DNA of 64,000 nucleotides from positions 124,001-188,000 of the forward strand of contig NZ_PVNL01000051.1 in NCBI RefSeq assembly GCF_002994635.1, given 5' to 3'. Below are positions 18,759-29,447 of this stretch, one piece after another. The DNA comes from Enhygromyxa salina. Its GTDB lineage: Bacteria > Myxococcota_A > Polyangia > Nannocystales > Nannocystaceae. Position numbers and translations under genes: made by a program. Within the stretch, counting starts at the first letter, position 1. Every line of letters starts with the position of its first letter. The notes under the pieces are model-generated. The model worked only from the letters and a program-made list of their open reading frames with translations. It was not told the DNA's origin and did not search any database.

Positions 18759-19363
18759 GGGGACGCGGGGGACCGGGTGCGCGGCTCGGCGAACTCGACC
18801 ACCTCGAAGCGCTCGAGCGTGAGCGTAGGACTCCAAAAGTTCGCCGCCAGTCCGGCCTTGCGCTTGAGATTGTCGAGGAACGCCCCGGCCTCGGGCAGCG
18901 CGTCCCAGACCTTGGGCAGGAACACGCCCCGGTGGCCATTGCAGGCCATGATCAGCCCGTCGACGCGGGGTCGCAGGCGGCGGCGGGCGTCGGCCTCGTC
19001 GCTGAACTGCAGGGCCGAGCGCGGGCCGAGCACCGAGACCGAGAACCGCACCAAGTCGAGCTCCGCGGCTCGCAGGGCGCGGGTGCGGGGATCGTGGAAC
19101 GCGGCCATCACCGCGTTGTGTCGCAGGTCCTCCCTCAGCGACACGCGGACCTCGATCGAGCCGATGCAGCCGTGCAGCTGCTCGCCGCGGTTGATCGTCA
19201 CGAACGTGGCCGCGGGCCGGTCGAGCCACGCGTGGGCGGGGGGGACGAGCGCCGTCGCGCCGAACCGCTCGTCGACGGCGCCGCGGGCGATCGCGAGGAC
19301 CAGCTCGGCGTCGAGCTCACGGGGATCGACCCGGGGCGGGGGCGCGGGGCCGTCCACGCTCAT
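18755..19363 (-). CDS. amrA: AmmeMemoRadiSam system protein A (AMMECR1 domain)
   Basis: This 202-residue AMMECR1-domain protein has the signature LHGCIGSIEVRVSL (the family's L(R)GCIG motif) and the downstream RFSVSVLGPRSALQF and GVFLPKVWDALPE. It overlaps amrB upstream and amrS downstream by 4 bases each, so the three proteins are probably made in concert. The domain is also found in human AMMECR1; its activity is not established from the sequence. Confidence 0.9.
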   Translation of the reverse strand: MSVDGPAPPPRVDPRELDAELVLAIARGAVDERFGATALVPPAHAWLDRPAATFVTINRGEQLHGCIGSIEVRVSLREDLRHNAVMAAFHDPRTRALRAAELDLVRFSVSVLGPRSALQFSDEADARRRLRPRVDGLIMACNGHRGVFLPKVWDALPEAGAFLDNLKRKAGLAANFWSPTLTLERFEVVEFAEPRTRSPASP

Positions 19364-20181
19364 GCCGATCGCTGCGCCTCATGAATCGCGAACGCGCCGT
19401 AGCCCACGACCTGGTCGCGGGTGCCCGCGGTGTCGCCGGAGTTTCGCAGGTCGAGCAGCTCGATCCCGAGCTGCCGCCGCTGGCCCAGGGCGATCAACCC
19501 GTCGATGCAGCGCGCGCCGCAGGCCCGCTGCGGATCGAGACCGGGGGCGCTGGCTGATTCGATCCAGGCAGCCGTCGCGCGATCGAGGCGCGTGGCTTCG
19601 GCGTAGCTGTGGTAGTGCGAGAGATCGCTGGAGATCACGATCGCCGTCGCGGGCCCGCCCCAGCACAGGTCGAGCAGCTCGGCGACCTGGTCCGGGGTCG
19701 CGTCGCCGACGACCAGCGGCAGCAACGTGAACCGGGGCAGCAGCGTCTGCAAGAACGGGACGTGGACCTCGAGCGAGTGCTCTAGCGCGTGGGCCTGGGC
19801 GCTCCGCTGCACCTGCGGGAGCTTCAGCACCCGAGCCGCGAGCGCTGCGTCGATCTCGACCTCGCCGAGCGGGGTTGCGAAGCGTGACGCCTCCGGCAAG
19901 GCCAGGCCCTGCAGGTGCACGCGGTGGGCGGGGCCGAGCAGCACGACGGTCTCGATCTGCTCGGCCCGCGCGGCCAGGCTCGCGTACGCGGTCGCGGCGA
20001 TCGGTCCCGAGTACACGTAGCCCGCGTGTGGTGCGATGATCCCTTTCGCGGCTCGGCGGGCGAGCGTGGCCGTCGGGGCCATCAGCTGCGTGAGCGTCCC
20101 GACTAGCTGGGTGCGATCGCCGGGGTAAAATCGGCCAGCGACCGCTGGCGGACGTGCGTGGGTGGGGGCTGACAACGTCAC
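19360..20181 (-). CDS. amrB: AmmeMemoRadiSam system protein B (Memo family)
   Basis: This 273-residue MEMO-family protein starts with PPAVAGRFYPG and carries IIAPHAGYVYSG, VVLLGPAHR, LEHSLEVHVPFLQ and SSDLSHYHSY, which supply the conserved His and Asp residues of the dioxygenase-like fold. The last motifs include ERACGARCIDGL-like CGARCIDGLIAL. The start is GTG at 20181, and a slightly later start is possible. It is the first gene of the amr operon. Confidence 0.9.
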   Translation of the reverse strand: MTLSAPTHARPPAVAGRFYPGDRTQLVGTLTQLMAPTATLARRAAKGIIAPHAGYVYSGPIAATAYASLAARAEQIETVVLLGPAHRVHLQGLALPEASRFATPLGEVEIDAALAARVLKLPQVQRSAQAHALEHSLEVHVPFLQTLLPRFTLLPLVVGDATPDQVAELLDLCWGGPATAIVISSDLSHYHSYAEATRLDRATAAWIESASAPGLDPQRACGARCIDGLIALGQRRQLGIELLDLRNSGDTAGTRDQVVGYGAFAIHEAQRSA

Positions 20182-20280
20182 TCAGCATGCCACGCTGGGG
20201 GCTCAGATCCCTACGTTCGTCGAATTCGCGTGATTCTCGCTTGTGGGTTGGCACTCGGGACCTGTGGTCTACTCGGCGCC

Positions 20281-21384
20281 ATGCACTGGATTGAGAGCTG
20301 TTCCATTTTAGCCCTGGCGACCTCGCTCGGTTGCTACCAGGGCATCACCGATCTCGGCGACGCCTCGACGAGCGACGCGACCGGCGGCGGACCAACCGGG
20401 GATGGCGACGGTGACGGGGACACCACCAACCCCGACGGCGATGGCGACGGCGAACCCGGTGACGGCGACCCGGGTGGTGGCGACGGCGACGGTGACCCCG
20501 ATGACGCTGGCGACGGAGACGGTGACTCTGGCGACGGAGATGGCGACGCCGACACGGGAGATGGCGACGGTGACGGCGATCCCCAGAGCCTCTGCGAGCG
20601 CTGGAACGCCGACCGCGCTGACCTCAGCGAGGGCAACTGGACCGGGTCGGTCAACGGCTGCAACGCCGGAGACATGGACGGCCCGTGGCGCAACCGCAGC
20701 CTGGCCCAGATCAACCTGTATCGGTGGCTGGCCGATCTGCCGCCGGTCACGACCTCCGCCGATCGCAACACCAAGGCCCAAGCCTGCGCCTTGATGATGC
20801 AGGCCAACAACGCCCTGAGCCACACGCCGCCGATGAACTGGAGCTGCTGGAGCGGGCCTGGATCCGAGGGCGCGGGCAGCTCGAACATCGCCGGGACCGC
20901 CGCGGTCACGGCCGTCGACCTCTACATGATCGACTACGGCAACGCCTCCACGCTCGGCCACCGACGCTGGATCCTGTCGAACTCGCTGGGGCCGACCGGG
21001 ATCGGCTCGACCGACGGGTACTCGTGCATGTGGGCGATCGGTGGCAACGGCGACGCCGGCAAGCAGTGGACCGCGTGGCCGCCCCCCGGGCAGTTCCCGA
21101 GCGAGGCGATCAACCCGCTGTGGTGGGGGGACGGCCTCAACGAGAGCGGCTGGTCGCTGCAGAGCGACGAGCTCAACCTCGGCGGCGCGGCGGTCACGAT
21201 CACCAGCAGCGGGCAGGACCGACCGGTGACGGTCGTCAACCTGTCTGGCGGGTATGGGAGCTCGAGCGCGATCGCTATGATCCCCAACGGCTGGACCGCG
21301 CAGGTCGGCGAGACCTACCACGTGGAGGTGTCCGGGGTTGGGGTGCCGATCAGCTACGATGTCGAGATCGTCGACTGCAATTGA
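20281..21384 (+). CDS. CAP/SCP-domain lipoprotein with Gly-Asp linker
   Basis: The signal peptide has the lipobox SLGC at residue 18. It is followed by about 80 residues of Gly-Asp-rich linker (GDGDGDGD type, 20395-20580) and then a CAP-superfamily-like domain. That domain has NLYRWLADLPPV, a His in ALSHTPPMNWSC and the LGHRRWIL motif. The C-terminal 110 residues are beta-rich. CAP proteins are secreted and often bind lipids or act on partner cells; the role here is unknown. ATG 20281 is chosen because it gives a short signal peptide. Confidence 0.78.
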   Translation: MHWIESCSILALATSLGCYQGITDLGDASTSDATGGGPTGDGDGDGDTTNPDGDGDGEPGDGDPGGGDGDGDPDDAGDGDGDSGDGDGDADTGDGDGDGDPQSLCERWNADRADLSEGNWTGSVNGCNAGDMDGPWRNRSLAQINLYRWLADLPPVTTSADRNTKAQACALMMQANNALSHTPPMNWSCWSGPGSEGAGSSNIAGTAAVTAVDLYMIDYGNASTLGHRRWILSNSLGPTGIGSTDGYSCMWAIGGNGDAGKQWTAWPPPGQFPSEAINPLWWGDGLNESGWSLQSDELNLGGAAVTITSSGQDRPVTVVNLSGGYGSSSAIAMIPNGWTAQVGETYHVEVSGVGVPISYDVEIVDCN

Positions 21385-21387
21385 GCG

Positions 21388-23178
21388 TCAGCCGAGCACG
21401 GGGTGCGTGGGCAGGTAGGCCCCGTTGCCGAGCACCGCGTCGGCGATCTCGCGCAGCTGCACGTCGCCGTTCTTGCGGCCCTGCTCGATCGCGCGGAGCC
21501 GTCGGCGGATCCGCCGGTTGGCGCGCTGGCAGAACACCGAGGCCAGCTGGGCCTCGTGGCTGGCGGCTGGGCGAGACTGCTCGAGCGCCCGCGTGGCCCG
21601 GCTGACCACGGCGACCATGGCGTAGAGCTCGATCGCCACGTCGGCGAGCCGCTCGACGAGCATCTGTTCGTCGATGATCGACTTGCCGTGGTGTCGCAAG
21701 AGCCGCTCGATCACCTGCCCGAACGCGTCGGCCTGATCTTCGATGAGCACGGCGGCGCGCTTGAGCTTGGGGTGCGCGCGGTCGAGATCCTCGGTGATCA
21801 CTCGGTCGCGCACGCGCGAGACCAGCTCGGTCAGCAGCAGGCTGTAGTTCTCGAGCGGATCCTTGAGCGCGCTGGCGAGCTCGCGCAGGTGCTTGCCAGG
21901 CGCCTGGATGCCCGACAGCGCGATGAACAAGCGAAGGATCTCGTTGGTGCCCTCGAAGATCATGTTGATGCGGCTGTCACGAACGAAGCGCTCGAACGCG
22001 TACTCGCGCGAGTAGCCGAGCCCACCCATGATCTGCAGGCACTCGTTGGCGACGGTCCACATCATCTCGGACGCGAACACCTTCGACATCGCGGCCTCGA
22101 TCGAGTAGTCGCGGCCGCCACGATCCATGAGGCCGCAGGTCATGTAGGTCATCGACTCGGCGGCGTAGACGTTGAGCGCCATGATCGCGAATTTCTTCTT
22201 GATCAAGCCGAACTCGCTGAGCTTCTTGCTGAATTGGTCGCGCTCGTTCGCGTAGGCGGCGGCGTCGCGGATCAGCCGCTTGGCCCCGCCCACGCACCCG
22301 GCCGCGAGCCCGAACCGGCCGTTGTTGAGGATCGTCATCGCGACCTTGAACCCGCCACCGACCTCGCCGAGCACGTTGACCGCGGGCACCTTGCAGTCCT
22401 CGAAGTGGATCGCGGTGGTGCTCGAGCCCTTGAGCCCGAGCTTGTGCTCTTCCGGCCCGCTCTCGACCCCGCCAAACCCACGCTCGACGATGAACGCGGT
22501 GATCCGGTCTTGCAGCTTGCCGTCGATCTCGACCGGGGTCTGAGCGAACACGGTCAAGACCTCGGCGAACCCGCCGTTGGTGATCCACAGCTTGCCGCCG
22601 TTGAGCAGCCAGTGCTCGCCGTCCTCGGAGAGCACGGCGCGGGTGCGGATGCTGGCCGCGTCGGAGCCGGAGCTGGGCTCGGTCAGGCAGAACGCCGCGA
22701 CCTTGTCACCGAGGGCGAGGTCGGGCAGGTAGCGCTGCTTTTGCTCGTCGGTGCCGAACAGCAAGATGCCCTTGAGCCCGATCGACTGGTGCGCGCCCAC
22801 GGTCACCGCGATGCTGGCGCTGGTCGCCGCGATCCGCTCGAACAGTCGCGCGTAGCCGGTGTTGGACAGCCCCAGCCCGTCGTACTCGGTCGGGATGATC
22901 AGCCCGAACAGGCCCATCTGCTTGAGCTCTTCGAGCAGGTCGGGGTCGAGCAGCTTGTCGTGGTTGATGTCGGACTCGTCAATTCGCTCGCGCAAGAACC
23001 GATCGAGCGGGTCGAGCAGCGCGGCGAGGGTCTCGCGCTCCTCGTCACCGAGCTCATCGGGGTAGGGGAACACCTCGTCGTCCTCGACCGAGCCGAAGAA
23101 CAGCTGGCGCGCGAACGACAGCTCGTTGTCCTCGGGCTTGCGGGCGGGCTCTTTGTTCGGCTTGCGACGGTCGTCCAT
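21388..23178 (-). CDS. Acyl-CoA dehydrogenase family protein
   Basis: This 596-residue flavoprotein has the FAD-contact motif FCLTEPSSGSDAAS, the flavin segment LWITNGGFAEVLTVF and the catalytic base in MIFEGTNEILRL. The extra C-terminal helical domain of about 180 residues makes it resemble the larger VLCAD/ACAD9-type members. It oxidises acyl-CoA to trans-2-enoyl-CoA in fatty acid breakdown; chain-length preference is unknown. ATG 23178 (MDDRRKPNKE) is preferred over 23241. It is divergent from the acetate kinase-PduL gene. Confidence 0.9.
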   Translation of the reverse strand: MDDRRKPNKEPARKPEDNELSFARQLFFGSVEDDEVFPYPDELGDEERETLAALLDPLDRFLRERIDESDINHDKLLDPDLLEELKQMGLFGLIIPTEYDGLGLSNTGYARLFERIAATSASIAVTVGAHQSIGLKGILLFGTDEQKQRYLPDLALGDKVAAFCLTEPSSGSDAASIRTRAVLSEDGEHWLLNGGKLWITNGGFAEVLTVFAQTPVEIDGKLQDRITAFIVERGFGGVESGPEEHKLGLKGSSTTAIHFEDCKVPAVNVLGEVGGGFKVAMTILNNGRFGLAAGCVGGAKRLIRDAAAYANERDQFSKKLSEFGLIKKKFAIMALNVYAAESMTYMTCGLMDRGGRDYSIEAAMSKVFASEMMWTVANECLQIMGGLGYSREYAFERFVRDSRINMIFEGTNEILRLFIALSGIQAPGKHLRELASALKDPLENYSLLLTELVSRVRDRVITEDLDRAHPKLKRAAVLIEDQADAFGQVIERLLRHHGKSIIDEQMLVERLADVAIELYAMVAVVSRATRALEQSRPAASHEAQLASVFCQRANRRIRRRLRAIEQGRKNGDVQLREIADAVLGNGAYLPTHPVLG

Positions 23179-23300
23179 ACGCGGCCGAGGGTAGCGCTCG
23201 ATCTGCGTGAGGGCGAGCGCGACCGGCCGAGGCCGCGCCACGTGAAGGGTGGGAGGAAACCCAGCGCCGGCCGCTGGCGGCGCCGTGCTACAAGCCAGCC

Positions 23301-25211
<1,911 letters not shown>

Positions 25212-25220
25212 GCCTGCGCG

Positions 25221-25682
25221 CTACGAAATTACCGGTGCAGCTGGCGATGACCGGAGGACGGCGGCGGCCAGGCGGGCCTCGAAGGCGTCGCGGTCGTCGC
25301 ATGCTTCGACCAGATCGCCGCCCGTGACCGCGTTGATGATGACCACGACGCTCTGAACCACCCGGCTGCGAAACAAGATCACCAGGCCATCCAGCGCGCC
25401 CTCATACCGCTTGATCCACTCGGTCCAGACGTAGCGAAACCGGGCGTCATAGCTCGCCATCCCCTCGGCGTCGATCGCCAGGTAGAGACGCTTGTGGCCG
25501 TTGACGAGCTGGTCCATGAGCGGGGTCATGGCTTCGGCGAACTCGCCGTAGGCGTGGCCCTCGACGTCGATCCGGACGACGGTGTCGCTGAGCTGGGCGA
25601 TCCGGCCGCGCCCAGCCGCGCCCGCGACCCAGAGGCCGTCAGCTGTCTCGCCAACCTCGATATTGGTGTCGCCGCGGGCCAT
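25221..25682 (-). CDS. Hypothetical protein, possibly STAS/SpoIIAA-like
   Basis: This 153-residue cytoplasmic-looking protein alternates predicted strands and helices (for example TVVRIDVEGHAY, RLYLAIDAEGM, LVILFRSRVVQSVVVIINAVTG). The pattern recalls small STAS/SpoIIAA-like proteins of predatory and social bacteria, but I see no diagnostic motif. The start at 25682 (MARGDTN) is preferred; 25766 is a longer alternative. It converges with the acetate kinase-PduL gene, with 9 bases between the stops. Confidence 0.55.
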   Translation of the reverse strand: MARGDTNIEVGETADGLWVAGAAGRGRIAQLSDTVVRIDVEGHAYGEFAEAMTPLMDQLVNGHKRLYLAIDAEGMASYDARFRYVWTEWIKRYEGALDGLVILFRSRVVQSVVVIINAVTGGDLVEACDDRDAFEARLAAAVLRSSPAAPVIS

Positions 25683-26004
25683 GAACGACAGGGAATCCTG
25701 AGGGTGATATCGCGCATCCACAGCTGGGAGCTCGACCTGCACTGAGTACCATGACAGCCACCACACGACTAGTGTACGCCGTTTGGGGCCACAATTTACA
25801 TTGTTGATCTTTCGATCAAATAGGTAGCTTTAGGGGCAGAACCAACCGCTGCGGGCCAACCGCGCTTGCGCAAGGCACGAGCGAGTCTCGAGCCCCGGTC
25901 GTGGCGGGTGGGCGGCGGCGGGTGGCGCGGCGCCGGACCGGACCCGCGTCGCAGGCGAGACCCGGCGCTGGCGAACCAGCGCGGTTCCGCTATGGTCCGC
26001 CGCG
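25683..26004. promoter_or_regulatory. Divergent intergenic region with two AT-rich inverted repeats
   Basis: This roughly 320-base region separates divergent genes. It contains two adjacent perfect small palindromes in an AT-rich patch: ACAAT-TTAC-ATTGT (25791-25804) and TTGATC-TTTC-GATCAA (25804-25819). On the minus strand TTGATC could act as a -35 box. The patch stands out in otherwise GC-rich DNA and is a plausible promoter/operator; no gene is seen. Confidence 0.4.
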
Positions 26005-26748
26005 ATGAACACCAGCACAAAGCCGCCCACGACCAAGCATGTATGGCGTTTCGCGCTGGCGGGCTTGTTGATCTGCGGGTGCGGAAAAAAAGACGAGGTC
26101 CCCGAGGGCGCGCCGTCGGGTGAGCGGACCCAAGAGCCGCTCCCCGAGGTCCCCAAGGACGCCCCATCCGGACCGTTCGCCAGCTTCGACTTCGAGGCCG
26201 CCGAGGCCAGCTGGCAGGGATCGTGGACGCTCGACGGCGAGGTCGCGGGCAAGCAGGTCGCGTGGATGATCGACGGCGCGACGCTGGTCGAGTTCGACGG
26301 GACCGCCGAGCGCAAGCTCGAGTTCTCGCTCTACTCGCCCTGCCAGATCACCTACACCGACGTCGACGAGGGGGTGACGGTCTACAAGAGCTTCACCTTC
26401 GTCCGCGATACGCTGCATGCGGGGCTGGGCTCATCGGGCACGGTCGCCGGCGACACGGTGATCGCGTGCCACGGCGGCAAGACCTACGTGCTCGACGGCG
26501 CCGGCACCTGCCTGGCGTGGACCGAGCGGTTCGACGACTGGAAGTCCGCGCCCGCGACCTGCAGCGTCGAGGGCGAGGGCGAGGCCCGCAAGTTCGTGGT
26601 CGACGGCCGCGAGATCGAGTTCTTGGATGACGCGTCGCTCGGGACCTTGCAGATGAAGAACAACGTAGCGACCAAGCACGCCAACTTCGCGGCAGCCAAG
26701 GCTGCGCTGGCGAGCGCAGCCCCGCCTCCGCCTGCTGATGCAATCTGA
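26005..26748 (+). CDS. Putative lipoprotein of unknown function
   Basis: This 247-residue protein has a basic N-terminus, a hydrophobic segment and a lipobox (ICGC near residue 26). A Pro/Glu-rich linker follows, then a beta-rich domain of about 170 residues including SWTLDGEVAGKQVAWMIDGA, SLYSPCQITY and RKFVVDGREIEFL. Three cysteines lie in the mature domain. I recognise no family. The stop overlaps the start of the MutS-like gene by 11 bases, so the two may be cotranslated. Confidence 0.7.
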   Translation: MNTSTKPPTTKHVWRFALAGLLICGCGKKDEVPEGAPSGERTQEPLPEVPKDAPSGPFASFDFEAAEASWQGSWTLDGEVAGKQVAWMIDGATLVEFDGTAERKLEFSLYSPCQITYTDVDEGVTVYKSFTFVRDTLHAGLGSSGTVAGDTVIACHGGKTYVLDGAGTCLAWTERFDDWKSAPATCSVEGEGEARKFVVDGREIEFLDDASLGTLQMKNNVATKHANFAAAKAALASAAPPPPADAI

Positions 26749-28612
26749 ACCGCAGGGCGGACCGTCGTCGGCGAGCGTGAGCGCGATCGACGACGCCCGG
26801 GCCGCTCCGGCGGCTCGCTATCGCGACCGCCTGCAGATCTGGGAGGCCGCGCTCGCGCAGCTCGAGCGGCGCGACGGCAACCTGTCGCGGGCCCGCGTGC
26901 TGTGCTTCGGTCTGTTCTTGCTGCTGGTGGTCGCGGGCTGGCTGCTGAAATTTTCGTGGCTGAGCCTGGGCGTCCCGGTGGTTGGGTTCGCGATCTTGGT
27001 GGTCGTTCACGAGCGCGTGCTCGAGCGTCGCGACGCGGCCCAGCGCGCGGTCGCCCACTACCGCGAGGGTCTCGATCGCCTCCACGATCGCTGGGCGGGC
27101 AAGGGCGTGACCACGCAGTACGCCGACCCGGCGCACCCCTACAGCGCGGATCTCGATCTGTTTGGCGAGGGCTCCCTGTTCGATCTGCTGTGTCGGGCGC
27201 GGACCCGCGGCGGCGAACAACAGCTGGCCAGCTGGTTGACGGTCCACGCCGAGCGCCGCGTCGACGCGGAGGTCATCACCGGCCGTCAGCGATCCGTCCG
27301 CGCGCTGATCGACGGGGTCGAGCTGCGCGAGGATCTGGCGGTGCTCGGGGCGGCGGCGCGGGTCGAGGTTCGGCCGGCCGTGCTGATCGACTGGGGCCGC
27401 GCGCCGGCCCTGTTCTCTGCCCAGGCTCGCCGCGCGCTGCCAGTGTTGGGGCTGGTGTTGCCGCTGCTGGCGATTGCGAGCGTGGTCGTGTGGGCGCTGG
27501 GCATGATCGCCGGCCTGTGGTCGCTGCTGGCCGTGCTGGTGATCGAGGGCGGGATCTATCGGGCGCTGAAAGACACGCTGGCGCGGGCGGCTGGGCCGGC
27601 CGATCGCCACGGACGCGAGCTGTCGGTGCTCGCGGCGCTGCTGGCTCGGATCGAGGCCGAGCCGTTCGAGGATCCGCGCCTCGTCGAGCTGCGCGGCGCG
27701 CTGACCAGCGCGGGCCAGCCGGCTTCACAGGCGATCGCCGACCTGCGTCGGCTCGCGGGCTGGTACGAAGCCCAGCGCAACGGCCTGTTCGCCCCGATCG
27801 CGGTGATCTTGATGTGGGGTCCCAACTTCGCTGGCGCGATCGAGCGTTGGCGTCAGCGCCACGGTCCGCAGATCGCCGCCTGGATCGCCGCGCTCGCCGA
27901 GCTCGAGGCCCTGAGCTCGCTCGCCAACCACGCGTTCGAGAACCCCGACGACGTGTTCCCCGAGCTGCTCGGGACCACCGACGCGAGCTCACTGCCGTGC
28001 ATCGTTGGCGAGGCGCTCGGGCACCCGCTGCTGGCGCGCGAGGGGTGCATCCGCAATGACCTGCAGCTCGTCGAGCCCGTCCGCGCCCACGTGATCAGCG
28101 GGTCGAACATGTCGGGCAAGAGCACCTTCTTGCGCACGGTCGGGTGCAACGTGGTGCTGGCGCTGGCGGGCGGGCCGGTTCGGGCTGTCTCGATGCAGCT
28201 GACGCCCGTGCGGATCGGCGCGACGCTGCGCATCCAGGACTCGCTGCGCGAGGGCGCGTCCCGGTTCTGGGCCGAGCTCACCCGGCTGCGGACGATCAGC
28301 GAGCTCGCCGCCGCCGACCCGACCCTGTTCTTGCTCGACGAGATCTTTCATGGCACCAACTCGCACGATCGGCGGATCGGCGCGGAGGCGCTGCTGCGCA
28401 GCCTGCTCGAGCGCGGCGCGATCGGGCTGATGACGACCCACGATCTCGCGCTCGCCGAGGCGGCCGAGGCCCTCGCGCCGGCCGCCATCAACGTGCATTT
28501 TCAAGATGACCTGCTCGATGGCACGCTGCACTTCGACTACCGCATGCGACCCGGCGTGGTCCGAAAGTCCAACGCGCTCGAGCTGATGCGCTCCGTGGGA
28601 CTCGACGTATGA
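26738..28612 (+). CDS. Membrane-anchored MutS-family ATPase
   Basis: This 624-residue protein has a C-terminal MutS ATPase domain. Walker A is GSNMSGKST (residues 455-463), Walker B is LFLLDEIFHGTNS (near 529-540), and MTTHDLALAE follows. The lever/core region is reduced. Two pairs of hydrophobic helices (about residues 55-95 and 225-270) predict a membrane anchor. It lacks the mismatch-recognition domain of MutS1, so classical mismatch repair is unlikely. Membrane MutS-like proteins of this shape occur in several phyla without a known role. It overlaps the preceding lipoprotein gene and the following methyltransferase gene. Confidence 0.82.
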   Translation: MQSEPQGGPSSASVSAIDDARAAPAARYRDRLQIWEAALAQLERRDGNLSRARVLCFGLFLLLVVAGWLLKFSWLSLGVPVVGFAILVVVHERVLERRDAAQRAVAHYREGLDRLHDRWAGKGVTTQYADPAHPYSADLDLFGEGSLFDLLCRARTRGGEQQLASWLTVHAERRVDAEVITGRQRSVRALIDGVELREDLAVLGAAARVEVRPAVLIDWGRAPALFSAQARRALPVLGLVLPLLAIASVVVWALGMIAGLWSLLAVLVIEGGIYRALKDTLARAAGPADRHGRELSVLAALLARIEAEPFEDPRLVELRGALTSAGQPASQAIADLRRLAGWYEAQRNGLFAPIAVILMWGPNFAGAIERWRQRHGPQIAAWIAALAELEALSSLANHAFENPDDVFPELLGTTDASSLPCIVGEALGHPLLAREGCIRNDLQLVEPVRAHVISGSNMSGKSTFLRTVGCNVVLALAGGPVRAVSMQLTPVRIGATLRIQDSLREGASRFWAELTRLRTISELAAADPTLFLLDEIFHGTNSHDRRIGAEALLRSLLERGAIGLMTTHDLALAEAAEALAPAAINVHFQDDLLDGTLHFDYRMRPGVVRKSNALELMRSVGLDV

Positions 28613-29373
28613 GCACCGACTACCCCGCTCGTTTCTACGCCGCCGTTCACGACGGCAACCCCGGCGACGTCGACTTTTACCGGGAGCGCTGCGCCGGTTC
28701 GCTCGCGATCGTGGAGCTCGGCTGCGGTGACGCGCGCGTGCTCGGTGCGCTGGCCGAGCACTCGAATCCTGGCGTGCGGGTCGGCGTGGACATCGACGCG
28801 CAGCTGCTCGAGCTCGCCGCGGCGCGGGCTCCCGGCATCGAGTTCGTGTGCGCGGACATGTGCAGCGTCGGCGTCGAGCAGCTCGGGGGCCGTCGCTTTG
28901 ATCGGGTGATCATTCCGTACGGCGGGCTGTACTGCCTGCTGACCGAGGCCGCGGTCGCGGCGACCTTGGCCAAGGTGGTCGAGCTCCTCGCTGACGACGG
29001 GCTGCTACTCCTCGATGTGTGGGCCGCCGACGGATTTCATGCAGAGGCCGATCCCGACGACCAGGACCCCAGCTGGCTCGAGCGGGTGAAGATCATCGAG
29101 CTCGACGGCCACCGCTACGAAGTGCTCGAGCGCAGCAGCTGGGACAAGCCGCACCAACGGATCGACGCCACCTACCTGCACGTGCGCGTTGGCGCCGAGG
29201 AGGCGATCGAGGGCACCCTGTGTCAGCGCTACCTGCTCGCCGATCAGCTGCGATCGGCGCTCGAGCTGGCCGGGCTCGAGATCGTCGAGCTCGCGGGCGG
29301 GTTCAACGGGCAGCCGTACACGGGCGAGTCGGAGCTGATGGTCGTTAGCGCGCGTCGGCGTCGTGGTCTTTAG
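28609..29373 (+). CDS. SAM-dependent methyltransferase
   Basis: This 254-residue class I methyltransferase has motif I VELGCGDARVLGAL, an acidic ribose-binding end (VGVDIDAQLLELA), motif post-II IEFVCADM and the GLLLLDVWAADGF segment. The substrate cannot be told. Its ATG overlaps the stop of the MutS-like gene as ATGA, which suggests coupled translation and a shared process, though no mechanism linking the two is known to me. Confidence 0.85.
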   Translation: MSTDYPARFYAAVHDGNPGDVDFYRERCAGSLAIVELGCGDARVLGALAEHSNPGVRVGVDIDAQLLELAAARAPGIEFVCADMCSVGVEQLGGRRFDRVIIPYGGLYCLLTEAAVAATLAKVVELLADDGLLLLDVWAADGFHAEADPDDQDPSWLERVKIIELDGHRYEVLERSSWDKPHQRIDATYLHVRVGAEEAIEGTLCQRYLLADQLRSALELAGLEIVELAGGFNGQPYTGESELMVVSARRRRGL

Positions 29374-29447
29374 ACCAGCTGCGTGGGTCTCGAAAGTCAG
29401 CACCGATTTTCCCAGCGCCGCGCGCGACCACGATAGACTCGCGCATC

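Noticed and set aside
26738-28612. Calling the MutS-like gene mutS or mutS2
   Set aside because: It lacks the mismatch-binding domain and the Smr domain and has membrane helices.
29374-29400. Small AGACC/GGTCT stem after the methyltransferase gene as a terminator
   Set aside because: The stem is only 5 bp with a long loop and no U-tract.
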